Assembly: GCA_026989335.1 (NCBI GenBank)
Contig: JALSJN010000086.1
Location: 1 to 36,826 of the forward strand
Direction of reading: 5' to 3'
Length of the DNA stretch: 36,826 nucleotides
Source of the DNA: Thiotrichaceae bacterium
Lineage (GTDB): Bacteria; Pseudomonadota; Gammaproteobacteria; Thiotrichales; Thiotrichaceae
Position 1 is the stretch's first letter, and every line of letters starts with the position of its first letter. Both the position numbers and the translations under genes were made by a program. Below are positions 1-9,882 of the stretch, in pieces. The notes under the pieces are model-generated. The model was not told where the DNA came from, did no database searches, and saw only the letters and a list, made by a program, of their open reading frames with translations.

Positions 1-1
1 T

Positions 2-949
2 GATGCATTGACAGGAAATATAGTTTGGAAAAATACTGATAAGTTAGATTATGCTGTAGCGGGTGATATTCAAACGATGGATGTAGACCGAGATGGCTCA
101 ATAGATCGTTTATATTTTGGTGACACCGGTGGCACAATATGGCGAGCTGACTTGAATACAACTATTGTAGGTTCAAATGCAGATAATGGGTCTGTCAAGG
201 CTCGACTTAAGCCGTTTGCAAGTTTAGGTGACGTTACTTCACCTGCGACAGTTAGACGCAAGTTTTTCACTGCACCTGATATTGCTTTTTTCAGGTATAA
301 AGGAAAGTTAGTGATTACCTTAGCTGTTGGCTCAGGAGACCGTGCTATCCCGCTAGAAGAGAGTAGTGATGATCAATTCTTTGTGTTAGTTGATCAAAAC
401 CCATTAACGGTACCTGTTACTGCACCCAATGCAATAACATTTGCTGACTTAGGGGATAGGAAGTCGCCTACAAAATTTGGTTGGAAATATAACTTGACTG
501 CAATGACTGGTGAGAAAGTGTTATCCTCACCACTTATTTTTAATAATAATGTAGTTTTTAGTACCTTTGGTAAAGGCGGAACAACATTAAGTGCGGATAG
601 TTGTAGTACTGTTACTAATAATAAGTCTCGGACTTACTTAATGGATTTAATGACAGGAGCAGCCAGTCTTGATTTAAATGGTGATGGTAAGGTAAAAGAC
701 CCTGATGATTTATCTACTGAAGGGCGTTCTGGTGTTATTTTGCAAACACCACAAATTGTATTTACCAAGTTGAAGTCAGATGACCCTAATGCGACAGATC
801 AGAGTTGTAAAAAAGGCAGTTGTGTAAGAGCGTTTGAGATAGTGGATGGTACAGGTGTTTCAATTGCAAATGATACTACGAAAGGTGCTGCTAGTGGGTT
901 AGAAAAAAGCTTACCAAGAACTTATTGGTTAGAAAAGAAAACGAATTAA
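2..949 (+). CDS. pilY1: Type IV pilus assembly/tip protein PilY1, C-terminal part (5' end outside window)
   Basis: The reading frame is open from the first bases of the window, so this is the 3' end of a larger gene; about 315 residues are visible. PilY1 is the large pilus-tip and minor-pilin-associated protein of type IV pili, whose C-terminal half is a PQQ-like beta-propeller. Two calcium-loop-like patterns are visible: DVDRDGSID (about residues 25-33 counted from the TTG at 8), followed by a propeller-like YFGDTGGTIWRADL stretch, and DLNGDGKVKDPDD (about 222-234). The first matches the conserved PilY1 calcium site and the second is dockerin/EF-hand-like. pilE starts 12 bases after the stop, the usual end of a fimT-pilV-pilW-pilX-pilY1-pilE minor-pilin cluster, which supports the call. 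Residues upstream of the window cannot be judged. Confidence 0.85.
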   Translation, partial: DALTGNIVWKNTDKLDYAVAGDIQTMDVDRDGSIDRLYFGDTGGTIWRADLNTTIVGSNADNGSVKARLKPFASLGDVTSPATVRRKFFTAPDIAFFRYKGKLVITLAVGSGDRAIPLEESSDDQFFVLVDQNPLTVPVTAPNAITFADLGDRKSPTKFGWKYNLTAMTGEKVLSSPLIFNNNVVFSTFGKGGTTLSADSCSTVTNNKSRTYLMDLMTGAASLDLNGDGKVKDPDDLSTEGRSGVILQTPQIVFTKLKSDDPNATDQSCKKGSCVRAFEIVDGTGVSIANDTTKGAASGLEKSLPRTYWLEKKTN

Positions 950-973
950 TAATAACAGAAAATGGATAATAAA

Positions 974-1462
974 ATGAAAAATCAACAAGGCTTTACCTTG
1001 ATAGAACTCATGATCGTAGTCGCGATCGTGGCAATTTTAGCTGCCATAGCAATACCATCCTATACTCAATATGTCGTTAAGACTAATCGATCGGATGCTA
1101 AAATCGTTTTAATGAGATTCGCGCAATTACAGGAAAGTTATTTTGTACAAAATATGAGTTATGCACAGGATTTAACGACAGGAGCAGGTGGTTTAGGCTT
1201 AGCAGCAACTGTTCCAGCAACAGGGATACCCTCTGATGAAGGTCATTACGGTGTTACGTTAACAAAATCTCCTGCGGGTTGTGATGGTACAAATACAACG
1301 CCTTGTACGGGGTTTACGTTGGAGGCTAAGCCATTGGCCGCTGGTCGCCAAGCGAGTGATAACTTATGTAAAGGCTTTAGCATTGATCAACTCGGTATAA
1401 GAATGGGAGTGGATAATGCGAATAACACCTTTACCGTCGCGAAAGGCAAGGCTTGCTGGTAA
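974..1462 (+). CDS. pilE: Type IV minor pilin PilE
   Basis: The N-terminus carries a class III prepilin signal: short basic leader MKNQQG, then [20 protein letters not shown], cleaved by PilD after Gly6 with Phe N-methylation, and Glu at +5 of the mature protein. The hydrophobic alpha-1 helix is followed by a pilin globular domain with four cysteines. This is a PilE/ComP-like minor pilin that helps prime pilus assembly together with PilY1, whose gene lies immediately upstream. An ATG at 962 is in frame, but the ATG at 974 gives a six-residue leader typical of the family and has a GGA seven bases upstream, so I prefer it. The gene is convergent with prmC. No clear terminator lies between them, only a weak ATAAAG/CTTTAT inverted repeat. 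Confidence 0.88.
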   Translation: MKNQQGFTLIELMIVVAIVAILAAIAIPSYTQYVVKTNRSDAKIVLMRFAQLQESYFVQNMSYAQDLTTGAGGLGLAATVPATGIPSDEGHYGVTLTKSPAGCDGTNTTPCTGFTLEAKPLAAGRQASDNLCKGFSIDQLGIRMGVDNANNTFTVAKGKACW

Positions 1463-1507
1463 GTGAATAAAGGCTTTATGTTAAAATTGTGCAAAAATCC
1501 TTTAATT

Positions 1508-2368
1508 CTATTCGTTCATAGTGAATGTAATACGAGGGTTATGATTTAAGTCTGCCATGTTCTTTGGGTTGCTAAATTGATAGTCACCCATCAGCTTTAT
1601 CACACACTCAGCTTGATCAAAGCCATGTTCAATAATTAAAAAGCCATCTTTTTTAAGGTGGCTTTTTGCATCTTGAATAAGGATTTCAATGTCTGCTAGC
1701 CCTTGATTACTAGCAGCTAAAGCGTGTAAAGGCTCAAAACGAATAGTGGTTTTTAAGTGTGGGTCTTGTGGGTCGATATAAGGGGGATTGGAGACAATTA
1801 AGTCAAAGTCTGTAGTTGTGATTTTTTCATACCAATCAGATTGTACAAATTCCACATTGTTGATTAGATCATGTTTCTTGGCATTTTGGTGTGCCACCGC
1901 TAAGGCTTTTTCAGAGGCATCACTGGCAGTAATTACTGCATCGGAACGTTCACTGGCAAGTGCTAAAGCTATTGCTCCTGAGCCAGTACCTAAGTCCAGT
2001 ATTTTAGGTTTGTTAATATGTTTGATTTTATCTAAAGCAACTTCAACTAATAATTCAGTTTCGGGTCTTGGGATTAACACATCTTCAGTAACGATTAAAT
2101 CTAAAGTCCAAAATGGTTTATGGCCTAATAAATAAGCAACAGGGTAGTCGGTTTTACGTTTTTCAATGAATAGATTAAAACAATCGAGTTGTTCTTCGCT
2201 AGGGTGTTTTTCAGGCCAAGTATGGAGGTAGGTTTGATTTTTATTCAAACAGTGCGCAAGTAATAGCTCAGCATCAAGGGCAGGGGAGTCAGAGGTTTTT
2301 TCTAATTCAAAACAAGCCTTTTTTAAAGCTTGTGAAAGGCTGATTGACGTGCTGTTAGAGTGTTGCAT
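1508..2368 (-). CDS. prmC: Peptide chain release factor N5-glutamine methyltransferase PrmC (HemK)
   Basis: This SAM-dependent methyltransferase modifies the glutamine of the GGQ motif in release factors RF1 and RF2. The 286-residue length is normal. It has an N-terminal helical release-factor-binding domain, a SAM-binding motif I (DLGTGSG, about residues 125-131) and the diagnostic NPPY motif (about 194-197). The ATG at 2368 is preceded by an AAGGTG ribosome-binding site. It lies 52 bases downstream of prfA, which encodes its substrate, within a hemA-prfA-prmC operon, a conserved gammaproteobacterial arrangement. Confidence 0.96.
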   Translation of the reverse strand: MQHSNSTSISLSQALKKACFELEKTSDSPALDAELLLAHCLNKNQTYLHTWPEKHPSEEQLDCFNLFIEKRKTDYPVAYLLGHKPFWTLDLIVTEDVLIPRPETELLVEVALDKIKHINKPKILDLGTGSGAIALALASERSDAVITASDASEKALAVAHQNAKKHDLINNVEFVQSDWYEKITTTDFDLIVSNPPYIDPQDPHLKTTIRFEPLHALAASNQGLADIEILIQDAKSHLKKDGFLIIEHGFDQAECVIKLMGDYQFSNPKNMADLNHNPRITFTMNE

Positions 2369-2420
2369 TGCACACCTTCATGTTCTTCATGCAATTCATG
2401 GCAAAATAATTTTTGACGGT

Positions 2421-3503
2421 TTAACTTTCTTCACTTAATGCTGAAAGCTGTTCAGCTTGGTATTCATTAATTAACGGTTCAATAATTTGATCTAAAGAAC
2501 CCGACATAAATTCATCTAACTTATACAAGGTTAAATTAATTCGGTGATCAGTCACTCGCCCTTGCGGAAAGTTATAAGTACGAATTCGATCAGAGCGATC
2601 ACCTGAACCTACCAGAGATTTACGCTCCTCAGCCTGTTCATTATGTTGTTCTTGGCGTTGCCCTTCTAAAATTCTCGCTGATAATACGGATAAAGCCTGT
2701 GCTTTGTTTTTGTGCTGTGAGCGTTGATCTTGGCATTCCACCACTATCCCAGAAGGTAAATGGGTAATTCGTACCGCCGAGTCTGTTTTATTAACGTGTT
2801 GACCACCAGCACCTGAGGCACGAAACGTATCAATGCGTAAATCACTACTTTTAATATCAGGTGCTTCAACCTCATCAGGCTCTGGCATAACCACGACGGT
2901 AGCGGCAGAGGTATGTACGCGACCTTGCGATTCAGTTTCAGGTACGCGTTGTACGCGGTGCGCACCAGATTCAAATTTTAATTTAGAATACACATTAGTG
3001 CCAACAATGCGGGTAATAACTTCACGGTAACCGCCTTTTTCACCCATGCTTTGGTTTATTATTTCAACTTTCCAGCCCTGTCGTTCGGCAAAACGTGAAT
3101 ACATGCGGAATAAATCCCCAGCAAAAATTCCTGCCTCATCACCACCTGTACCGGCACGAATTTCTAAAAAGGTGTTGCTGTGATCATGCGGGTCTTTAGG
3201 TAGTAGTAGTTTTTGTAAATTGCTTTCAAACGCTTCTAAAACGGGCTTTAAGGAATTGATTTCCTCTTGTCCCATTTCTTTCATTTCAGGGTCGCTGAGC
3301 ATTTCTTTTGCGGTTGCTAAATCTTCCTGTGCTTGCTGGAATTTTTGAAACTCTTGTACTAAAGGCTCTAGCTGGCTGTATTCCATTGACAACTGACGAA
3401 ATTGGTTTTGATCCGCCATTACATCAGGTTCTGCTAGCAGCCCTGCAATTTCTTCATGGCGATCTATAAATGATTCGAGCTTGGTAATTAGAGATGCTTT
3501 CAC
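2421..3503 (-). CDS. prfA: Peptide chain release factor 1 (RF1)
   Basis: RF1 terminates translation at UAA and UAG codons. The 360-residue protein has the catalytic GGQ (residues 233-235, in [15 protein letters not shown]) and a PxT codon-recognition tripeptide, here PET (about 188-190, in [15 protein letters not shown]), a known RF1 variant. The start is GTG at 3503 and overlaps the hemA stop by four bases (GTGA), so translation is probably coupled to hemA. The only protein expected to methylate Gln234, PrmC, is encoded next downstream. Confidence 0.97.
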   Translation of the reverse strand: MKASLITKLESFIDRHEEIAGLLAEPDVMADQNQFRQLSMEYSQLEPLVQEFQKFQQAQEDLATAKEMLSDPEMKEMGQEEINSLKPVLEAFESNLQKLLLPKDPHDHSNTFLEIRAGTGGDEAGIFAGDLFRMYSRFAERQGWKVEIINQSMGEKGGYREVITRIVGTNVYSKLKFESGAHRVQRVPETESQGRVHTSAATVVVMPEPDEVEAPDIKSSDLRIDTFRASGAGGQHVNKTDSAVRITHLPSGIVVECQDQRSQHKNKAQALSVLSARILEGQRQEQHNEQAEERKSLVGSGDRSDRIRTYNFPQGRVTDHRINLTLYKLDEFMSGSLDQIIEPLINEYQAEQLSALSEES

Positions 3504-4822
3504 GTTGGTTCGTTATCCTTATTGTTTAGCTGAGCCTTTTGCTGGCTCTTATCAATTGAAGCGTTTGATAAATTAAGTATTTTATCAGAGGCTTCTAATA
3601 ATTTATGATCCCCTGCGCGGGCGGCTTTATTCATCGCAACGGTTGCATCATGCGCCATTTTATTGCTGAGTATATGTGCTAAAAACTGCAATGCCTCTTC
3701 CGCCGTTGCGCCATTATTTAACATGCGCTTGGCTTTATGCAAGGATTCTTCTTGAATGTTTAAGACTTTACTGCGGTATTGCTTGATCAAGCCCATTTGA
3801 TCTTGAGCGCGAATCCAACCTAAAAAGGTTTCTACTTCCTCACTCACCATGACTTCTGCGTGATTAGCGGCCTCTTGGCGAGATTTTAAATTATCTTCAA
3901 TAACAGACTGTAGATCATCGACAGTATATAAAAACACATCATCCAGCTCGGCGACCTCTGGCTCTATATCGCGTGGTACGGCAATATCAACCATAAATAT
4001 GGGCTTATGTTTGCGTTGTTTAAGTGCCCATTCGACGGTGCCTTTGCCAATCACGGGTACGGGCGCGGCTGTGGAAGAAATAACAATATCAGCCTCCGGT
4101 AAATAATCACTGATTTCTTGCAATGAAACGCCAATCCCCTCTAGTTTTTTAGCCACTTTATTGGCATTATCAATGCTACGATTTGCGATAATTATTTTAC
4201 CGATGGAGGCATTTTGTAGATGTTTGCCAACCAGCTCGATAGTTTCACCCGCGCCAATTAATAAGGCGGTTTTATTTTCAAGGTTACTAAATATTTGTTT
4301 TGCCAAATTCACCGCTGCATAAGCAACTGAGACAGGGTTAGAGCCAATGCTGGTTTGGGTGCGCACTTTTTTAGCCGTTGAGAAAGCATGTTGCATCAAA
4401 TGCTTTAACAAGCTACCGGCAGTTTTTTGGTCGGTTGCAACTTTCAATGCTGTTTTTAATTGTCCGAGTATTTGTGGTTCGCCCAACACCATAGAATCTA
4501 AGCCACTAGCAACTCTTAAAACATGCTTAATCGCATCTTTGTCGGTGTGGTGATAAACGCATTTCTGTAGCTCGTTAAAGCTAATGCCATCTTGGTGTAA
4601 AAACCATTCACACACTTCATCAAATTCATAATCAGAATGGGTATAAATTTCTGTTCTATTACAGGTAGATAGGATAATGACTTCGTTTGCTTTATGGGTG
4701 TTATCGTCAACAGATTTTATTTCGTTTAGTTTGTCGATTAAGCCCTGTGGGCTGAACGCAACTTTCTCGCGAACCGCAACGGATGCTGTTTTGTGGTTGA
4801 TTCCTATGATACGTATCGACAT
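3500..4822 (-). CDS. hemA: Glutamyl-tRNA reductase
   Basis: HemA reduces glutamyl-tRNA(Glu) to glutamate-1-semialdehyde, the first committed step of C5-pathway tetrapyrrole synthesis. The 440-residue protein starts [20 protein letters not shown], has the catalytic cysteine in STCNRTEIY (Cys54), the [15 protein letters not shown] signature, a central NADPH-binding Rossmann region ([14 protein letters not shown]) and a C-terminal dimerisation helix. It is the first gene of a hemA-prfA-prmC operon and diverges from the TPR lipoprotein gene. No good Shine-Dalgarno sequence precedes the ATG, and a TATAAT -10 hexamer (4832-4837, minus strand) ends only nine bases before it, so the transcript may be leaderless or nearly so. 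Confidence 0.97.
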   Translation of the reverse strand: MSIRIIGINHKTASVAVREKVAFSPQGLIDKLNEIKSVDDNTHKANEVIILSTCNRTEIYTHSDYEFDEVCEWFLHQDGISFNELQKCVYHHTDKDAIKHVLRVASGLDSMVLGEPQILGQLKTALKVATDQKTAGSLLKHLMQHAFSTAKKVRTQTSIGSNPVSVAYAAVNLAKQIFSNLENKTALLIGAGETIELVGKHLQNASIGKIIIANRSIDNANKVAKKLEGIGVSLQEISDYLPEADIVISSTAAPVPVIGKGTVEWALKQRKHKPIFMVDIAVPRDIEPEVAELDDVFLYTVDDLQSVIEDNLKSRQEAANHAEVMVSEEVETFLGWIRAQDQMGLIKQYRSKVLNIQEESLHKAKRMLNNGATAEEALQFLAHILSNKMAHDATVAMNKAARAGDHKLLEASDKILNLSNASIDKSQQKAQLNNKDNEPT

Positions 4823-4831
4823 GAGATGGGG

Positions 4832-4837
4832 ATTATA
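4832..4837 (-). promoter_or_regulatory. Candidate -10 box of the hemA promoter
   Basis: A perfect TATAAT hexamer on the minus strand, nine bases upstream of the hemA ATG. The -35 region 17 bases further up is only T-rich and weak. A start site about seven bases downstream would leave a leader of only a few nucleotides. Position and hexamer are seen directly; promoter activity is inferred. Confidence 0.35.
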
Positions 4838-5025
4838 GGTTAAGTTGTGGTGAAAAAAACTAATAAATTTTTTGATACATTAGTTAAGAAATTATTTGAA
4901 AGCATATCTTTTATGCTAATCTAACCAATTAGCTGGATAATGTGGGGTTTTATTCATGCTATTAGGGTAGAAAGTGAACGTAACTTGTAGACTGCATAGA
5001 TATTATAAAAATTCAGAGTTTTTAA

Positions 5026-6333
5026 ATGATCTTTTTTCAGCGTTTAATATTATTGGTAAGTTGCTTGTTGTTGAGTGTTGCTTGCCAGAGTGATGGTGCA
5101 ACGTTACTGAGTGCAAAGAGCACGCAAAAATCTGTTGCCGATGCAGTGAACTTATCTATTGTTAATGAAAGAGCTAATGAAAATTTAGGAATTTCGGTTA
5201 CTGTTGACCCTGCAGCAACCAGCCCCGACATACGTCAACAAACACAGCACATGTATTTAGCGCTTACTGCCGAACTGTACAATCGCCTAGATGTGCCCAA
5301 ACAATCTGCGGATAACTATCAACAACTGATCAAGCAAACCGATGATGTGGCACTGGCTAAACGTGCAACCATACTTGCTGTAACGACGAATCAATCTAAA
5401 AATGCCTTATTAAATGCGCACAAGTGGGTGCAATTACAGCTAGAGGATTTAGAAGCGAATCAATATCTTGCATTACTATTATTAAGAAATGATAAAGCTA
5501 AGGCATCGGCCGTACAGCTTAGACGTATCGAACAGTTGGTGCAGAGGTCTGATTTAGAGGCAGATAAAGATAGTTTTAAAAGTTTGCGTTTCATTGGTGC
5601 CTTATTGAGTGTTGAATCGCATCATAAAAAAGCACTTAGTGTTTTTAAAGAATACCTTATGCAAACCTCGTTGAAGGATAGTAAAAATCAAGGCTTGCAG
5701 GCTCAGCAACAACTTATTTTAGCGTCATTAGCAAACCAAGCTGATAGTTATGAAGAAGTTATTTCATCGCTAAAGCAGTTGGATCGTTATGTAACACAAG
5801 AAAAAATCGAACCGAAAAGCTTTATTAAGGCTTCTTTAATGAAAGCAAAAGCACTTAAAGAAGTTAAACGTGTGAGTGCGGCTGTTGAGATATTAAAGCC
5901 GGTGGTAGATCAGTATGATGCGAGTGATTCTGTAACTTTAGAGTTGGTGCGTTTGTTAATTATGGATGAGCAGAAACAGGCTGCGTTTACTTATTTAAAG
6001 GCGTTAACCGTAAAGCACCCGCAGAATAAAGATTTATTAAAGTCTTTGATTGCTCTAGAAATAGACCAGTCAGATTTTATTAGTGCGACAAAGAACGTCC
6101 AAAAACTAAAATTATCAGCCGACTATAAAAGTGATGCAGAGTATTTTATGGCAGAGATTTTTGAAGCGCAAGGTGATAAAAAGAGTGCTTTAGAAAAATA
6201 TCAGAATGTCACTGCAGGTTCGTTGATGAAAAATGCCAGAAAAAAAGTGGCTCGTTTAAGTAAGCAGTTAGCGCAAGAAAATAAACCTCAAACGGTTAAC
6301 TTTAAAAAGAAAATAAAAATTAAAGACTTATAA
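5026..6333 (+). CDS. Tetratricopeptide-repeat lipoprotein upstream of lolB
   Basis: The N-terminus is a type II signal peptide with a lipobox (LLSVAC, Cys about residue 20), so this is a lipidated periplasmic or outer-membrane protein. The remaining ~415 residues are helical and lysine/alanine/leucine-rich, with a TPR-like pattern (for example AEYFMAEIFEAQGDKKSALE near the C-terminus), suggesting a scaffold of about ten helical hairpins. TPR lipoproteins are often encoded next to lolB in gammaproteobacteria. The partner and exact role are unknown; a part in outer-membrane assembly or lipoprotein handling is suggested only by the neighbour. The basic C-terminus (VNFKKKIKIKDL) lies outside the repeats. 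It is the first gene of the plus-strand block and diverges from hemA. Confidence 0.75.
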   Translation: MIFFQRLILLVSCLLLSVACQSDGATLLSAKSTQKSVADAVNLSIVNERANENLGISVTVDPAATSPDIRQQTQHMYLALTAELYNRLDVPKQSADNYQQLIKQTDDVALAKRATILAVTTNQSKNALLNAHKWVQLQLEDLEANQYLALLLLRNDKAKASAVQLRRIEQLVQRSDLEADKDSFKSLRFIGALLSVESHHKKALSVFKEYLMQTSLKDSKNQGLQAQQQLILASLANQADSYEEVISSLKQLDRYVTQEKIEPKSFIKASLMKAKALKEVKRVSAAVEILKPVVDQYDASDSVTLELVRLLIMDEQKQAAFTYLKALTVKHPQNKDLLKSLIALEIDQSDFISATKNVQKLKLSADYKSDAEYFMAEIFEAQGDKKSALEKYQNVTAGSLMKNARKKVARLSKQLAQENKPQTVNFKKKIKIKDL

Positions 6334-6397
6334 TATTTCTTCGGCTTAAAATTTGTTAAACTTTAGCCATTCAAAAAATTGTTAAAGGGGTTTTATA

Positions 6398-7042
6398 ATG
6401 AATAAGCGTTTACTCGTTTTACTGAGTGTTATTTCTAGTTTTTTCCTGCTTTCAGCGTGTTCTCAGAACCGTAATATCACACCCGTGAACAAACCTGTTG
6501 TTCAAACGGCTAATAAAAATATCGCATGGAAAATGCGCCAACAACAACTCGCCAAAAAACCTAGCTGGGCGTTAATGAGTAAAATCGCTTTGCGTTATCG
6601 TGACGATCACTGGAACTTTGGTTTGAATTGGAATCAAAGAAGTTTAAATAATTATCAAATGCAGATTAAAAACCCTTTAACTGGGGCGATTATTGCGAAG
6701 CTGGATAAAACACCACAGCAAGTGTCCTTGTTGTCAGGTGATGGTAAAACCACTCGTGATACTGATGAAGAGCGTTTACTGCAACATCAATCAGGTGTGA
6801 AACTACCTTTAAAAGGGATGCAGTATTGGGTGCGCGGTTTGTCATCGCCTCAGTATAAGGTGGATCAATTAATATTGGATGCACAGGGTCGCCCGCAAGC
6901 GATTTATCAAGCGGGTTGGAAAATTGCTTACTCACGTTATTTAAATAATCGTTTCGATGCGATGCCACGTAAAGTTGTGATTACGCGTGATAAAGACAGC
7001 GTCTATCTAAAAATGATTGCCAAGCAATGGAAGGGGCTTTAA
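6398..7042 (+). CDS. lolB: Outer-membrane lipoprotein insertion factor LolB
   Basis: LolB receives lipoproteins from the periplasmic carrier LolA and inserts them into the inner leaflet of the outer membrane. The protein has a lipoprotein signal with LLSAC lipobox (Cys about residue 21) and the LolB fold signatures: WALMSKIALRYRDDHWNFGLNW, then NYQMQIKNPLTGAIIAKL, and LPLKGMQYWVRGL (the usual LP...YWLRG motif). Its 214-residue length is typical. An AAAGGGG ribosome-binding site precedes the ATG. ispE starts three bases after the stop codon, a lolB-ispE arrangement conserved in gammaproteobacteria. Confidence 0.92.
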   Translation: MNKRLLVLLSVISSFFLLSACSQNRNITPVNKPVVQTANKNIAWKMRQQQLAKKPSWALMSKIALRYRDDHWNFGLNWNQRSLNNYQMQIKNPLTGAIIAKLDKTPQQVSLLSGDGKTTRDTDEERLLQHQSGVKLPLKGMQYWVRGLSSPQYKVDQLILDAQGRPQAIYQAGWKIAYSRYLNNRFDAMPRKVVITRDKDSVYLKMIAKQWKGL

Positions 7043-7045
7043 CGG

Positions 7046-7891
7046 TTGTTAAGCTTGACGCTACCAGCGCCCGCAAAACTTAATTTATTTTTGCATATTA
7101 CGGCTCGCCGTGATGATGGTTATCACTCATTGCAAACAGTTTTTCAAATTCTTGACTACAGCGATGAAATTACTTTAGAGCGCCGAGCTGATGGTGTAAT
7201 AAAAAGAATAAAAGGCTTGGAGCAAGTACCAGAAGAATCTGACCTTTGTGTGCGCGCCACGAAGCTACTTCAAGAAAAAACAGATTCGAATTATGGTGTT
7301 AATATTTCGATTCAAAAAAATCTACCTATTGGTGGTGGAATTGGTGGCGGGAGCTCTGATGCAGCAACCGTGCTTCGCGGCTTAAATAAGTTGTGGAAAT
7401 GCGGTTTAACAGTGTCTCAGCTTGCTGAATTGGGTTTGCAATTGGGAGCGGATGTGCCGCTTTTTGTTGAGGGCTATTCGGCATGGGCAGAAGGAGTGGG
7501 AGAGGCTTTAACCCCATTATCATTAGATCAGAAATGGTATCTGGTGATTCATCCTAATGTTTTTGTTTCAACGGCAGAAATTTTTGCAGATAAAGCATTG
7601 ACACGAGATAGTGAAACTATCACAATAGCGCGCTTTCTAGAAAGCAATAAGAACGATCTTGTAAATGTGTTTGAAGGTGTTGTGAAAAATAAATACCCTG
7701 AGATTGCTGATGCAATCAGCTGGTTATCACAGTTTTCAACAGCGCGTTTAACAGGAACAGGAAGTTGTATATTTGCAACTTTTGATGAAAAGAAACTAGC
7801 TCAACAAGTTTTAATTAAGTTACCTAAACAATGGCAAGGTTTTGTTGCCAAAGGTGTGAATAAATCACCTTTATTGGGTGCTTTAAGTTAG
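7046..7891 (+). CDS. ispE: 4-diphosphocytidyl-2-C-methyl-D-erythritol kinase
   Basis: IspE is the GHMP-family kinase that phosphorylates CDP-methylerythritol in the MEP pathway of isoprenoid synthesis. Signatures: N-terminal PAPAKLNLFLHI, and the glycine-rich phosphate loop LPIGGGIGGGSSDAA (about residues 93-107). The 281-residue length fits. The start is a TTG at 7046, three bases after the lolB stop, with an AGGGGC ribosome-binding site inside the last lolB codons; there is no ATG near the conserved N-terminus, so the TTG is well supported. tRNA-Gln and prs follow, as in many gammaproteobacteria. Confidence 0.95.
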   Translation: MLSLTLPAPAKLNLFLHITARRDDGYHSLQTVFQILDYSDEITLERRADGVIKRIKGLEQVPEESDLCVRATKLLQEKTDSNYGVNISIQKNLPIGGGIGGGSSDAATVLRGLNKLWKCGLTVSQLAELGLQLGADVPLFVEGYSAWAEGVGEALTPLSLDQKWYLVIHPNVFVSTAEIFADKALTRDSETITIARFLESNKNDLVNVFEGVVKNKYPEIADAISWLSQFSTARLTGTGSCIFATFDEKKLAQQVLIKLPKQWQGFVAKGVNKSPLLGALS

Positions 7892-7919
7892 TTGTATTGT
7901 TTGTGATTTAGAAAAATAT

Positions 7920-7994
7920 TGGGACGTCGCCAAGTGGTAAGGCTCTGGGTTTTGATCTCAGCATGCGTAGGTTCGAACCCTACCGTCCCAGCCA
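7920..7994 (+). tRNA. tRNA-Gln (anticodon TTG)
   Basis: A full cloverleaf can be folded: acceptor TGGGACG pairs with CGTCCCA, with G discriminator and an encoded CCA end. The anticodon stem CTGGG/CTCAG encloses the loop TTTTGAT with anticodon TTG, and the T-arm contains GTTCGAACC. The sequence resembles other bacterial tRNA-Gln(UUG) genes. The position between ispE and prs is conserved in gammaproteobacteria. Confidence 0.96.
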
Positions 7995-8094
7995 AATTTA
8001 TTGATGTATTGTGATGTTGTTTTAGAACTGTCTTAAAAGTTAGTTAAACACGCCACAGTACATCAAGCCCTTAAATCTTCTATAGAGATTGATC

Positions 8095-9063
8095 ATGTCA
8101 GAGCTCGACAGAATGATGATTTTTTCTGGAAATGCTAATCCAGATCTTTCCCGTGAAGTTGCCGAATTGCTTAATATGTCATTAGGTGATTGTACTGTTT
8201 CTCGATTCAGTGATGGTGAAGCACATATTGAAATTCTAGAAAATGTCCGAGGTAAGGATATTTTTGTGATTCAGCCGACCTGTGCGCCAACCAACGATAA
8301 TTTAATGGAATTGTTAATTATGGTCGATGCGCTTTATCGTGCATCAGCTGCCAGAATTACAGCCGTTATTCCATATTTTGGTTATGCGCGTCAAGATCGT
8401 CGTGTTCGTTCACGTCGCGTACCTATCTCAGCGAAGCTTGTGGCTGATATGTTATCAACGAGTCGTGTTGACCGGGTTTTAACGATTGATTTACATTCCG
8501 ATCAGATTCAAGGATTCTTTGATCTTCCGGTTGATAATATTTATGCGTCAGCCGTTCTACTGACCGATATTATTGAAAAAGACTACGATAATTTGACGAT
8601 TGTTTCACCGGATGTCGGTGGGGTAGTTCGTGCTCGAGCAATGACTAAAAGTTTAGGTGATCCGGGCTTGGCGATTATTGATAAGCGTCGCCCAGAGCCT
8701 AATGTATCAGCGGTGATGCATATCATTGGTGACGTGAAAGGTAAAACCTGTGTATTGATTGATGATCTTGTAGATACCGCAGGGACATTATGTCATGCGG
8801 CAGAGGCTTTAAAAGTGCATGGCGCTGAAAAAGTGATTGCCTACGCAACACACCCTGTTTTTTCTGGCCCTGCTATTGATAATATAAACAACTCCATGCT
8901 TGATGAAGTCGTTGTAACTAATTCAATCCCGTTAAGTGAAAGTGCGCAAAAGTGTGCTAAAATCCGCCAACTTTCTATCGCTGATATTTTGGCTGATACG
9001 ATTTCACGTATCAATAGGGAAGAATCAGTGAGTGAGTTATTCGCTCATGTGATAGAAGATTAG
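8095..9063 (+). CDS. prs: Ribose-phosphate pyrophosphokinase (PRPP synthetase)
   Basis: Prs makes 5-phosphoribosyl-1-pyrophosphate from ribose-5-phosphate and ATP, feeding purine, pyrimidine, histidine, tryptophan and NAD synthesis. Family motifs: [12 protein letters not shown] at the N-terminus, YARQDRR (ATP site), the [14 protein letters not shown] region with the metal-binding histidine, and the PRPP-binding loop [13 protein letters not shown]. An in-frame TTG lies at 8089, but the ATG at 8095 is preferred: it follows an AGAGA ribosome-binding site at proper spacing and gives the usual [14 protein letters not shown] start. The length is 322 residues. Placed between tRNA-Gln and rplY as expected. 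Confidence 0.96.
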   Translation: MSELDRMMIFSGNANPDLSREVAELLNMSLGDCTVSRFSDGEAHIEILENVRGKDIFVIQPTCAPTNDNLMELLIMVDALYRASAARITAVIPYFGYARQDRRVRSRRVPISAKLVADMLSTSRVDRVLTIDLHSDQIQGFFDLPVDNIYASAVLLTDIIEKDYDNLTIVSPDVGGVVRARAMTKSLGDPGLAIIDKRRPEPNVSAVMHIIGDVKGKTCVLIDDLVDTAGTLCHAAEALKVHGAEKVIAYATHPVFSGPAIDNINNSMLDEVVVTNSIPLSESAQKCAKIRQLSIADILADTISRINREESVSELFAHVIED

Positions 9064-9183
9064 GCTTTAATACATTGATTATTATTGCTTTTTAACGTGA
9101 AAAACTTGGTCGCGAGTTTGCACTTTTTTTATTATTAGCGTAGTTATTTAACTAATGCTTATTTGATTATCGGAGACATGATA

Positions 9184-9861
9184 ATGTCAGTAAAATATAT
9201 TTTAGAAGCAGAAATGCGCGAAGACTTGGGTAAGGGTGCGAGCCGCCGCCTGCGTCGCGTAAATAAAATCCCAGCCGTTTTATACGGTGCGGGTCGTCCT
9301 GCATGGTCGTTAACACTGAAAGAAAATCAGTTAATGCGTAACTTACAGGATGAAGCCTTTTATGCCGCAATCATTGAGCTTACACTTGATGGTAAACAGC
9401 AAAAAGTATTTTTGCGTGATTTACAACGCCACCCTGCAAAGCCTTTTATTCTGCATGTTGATTTACAGCGAGTACGTGATGATGTTGAAATGACCGTTGT
9501 ACTACCTCTTCATTACCTTAATGAAGATACGGCGCATGGTGTTAAAATGGAAGGTGGTCAACTCTTACGTAATGAAGTTGATATTGAAATCACGTGTTTA
9601 CCTGGCGTATTACCCGCGTTTATTGAAGTTGATTTGGCAGATTTGAAACTCGGTGACTCCTTGCATTTATCTAATATTAAATTACCCGAAGGTGTTGTGT
9701 CTACACAGCTTTCTTATGGTGAAGATCATGATCAGCAGATTGTTTCAATTGTCTCAGCAAAAACTGAAGAAGTAATTGAAGACACTGCTCCAGAAGCGCC
9801 TGTTACAGAAGGTGATGATGCTGAGTCAGGTGATGACAAAGCGGATGATGCATCTGAATAA
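9184..9861 (+). CDS. rplY: 50S ribosomal protein L25, long (CTC/TL5) form
   Basis: L25 binds 5S rRNA in the large subunit; the long form carries a second beta-rich C-terminal domain. The N-terminal L25 fold is visible in REDLGKGASRRLRRVNKIPAVLYGAG; the TL5 domain covers about residues 95-190; an acidic low-complexity tail (EDTAPEAPVTEGDDAESGDD) ends the protein. The start at ATG 9184 is chosen because GGAG at 9172-9175 sits eight bases upstream. The ATG at 9178 is too close to it, and the TTG at 9163 precedes it. About 225 residues. Lies between prs and pth, a conserved order. Confidence 0.94.
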   Translation: MSVKYILEAEMREDLGKGASRRLRRVNKIPAVLYGAGRPAWSLTLKENQLMRNLQDEAFYAAIIELTLDGKQQKVFLRDLQRHPAKPFILHVDLQRVRDDVEMTVVLPLHYLNEDTAHGVKMEGGQLLRNEVDIEITCLPGVLPAFIEVDLADLKLGDSLHLSNIKLPEGVVSTQLSYGEDHDQQIVSIVSAKTEEVIEDTAPEAPVTEGDDAESGDDKADDASE

Positions 9862-9882
9862 GATATTTCAGTTTGATTTATC

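Noticed and set aside
188-190. PET codon-recognition tripeptide in RF1 as a functional oddity (coordinates here are residue numbers of the prfA product)
   Set aside because: PET in place of PAT/PVT is a normal variant of RF1.
1463-1507. Terminator between pilE and prmC
   Set aside because: Only a 5-6 bp ATAAAG/CTTTAT pairing without a following T run.
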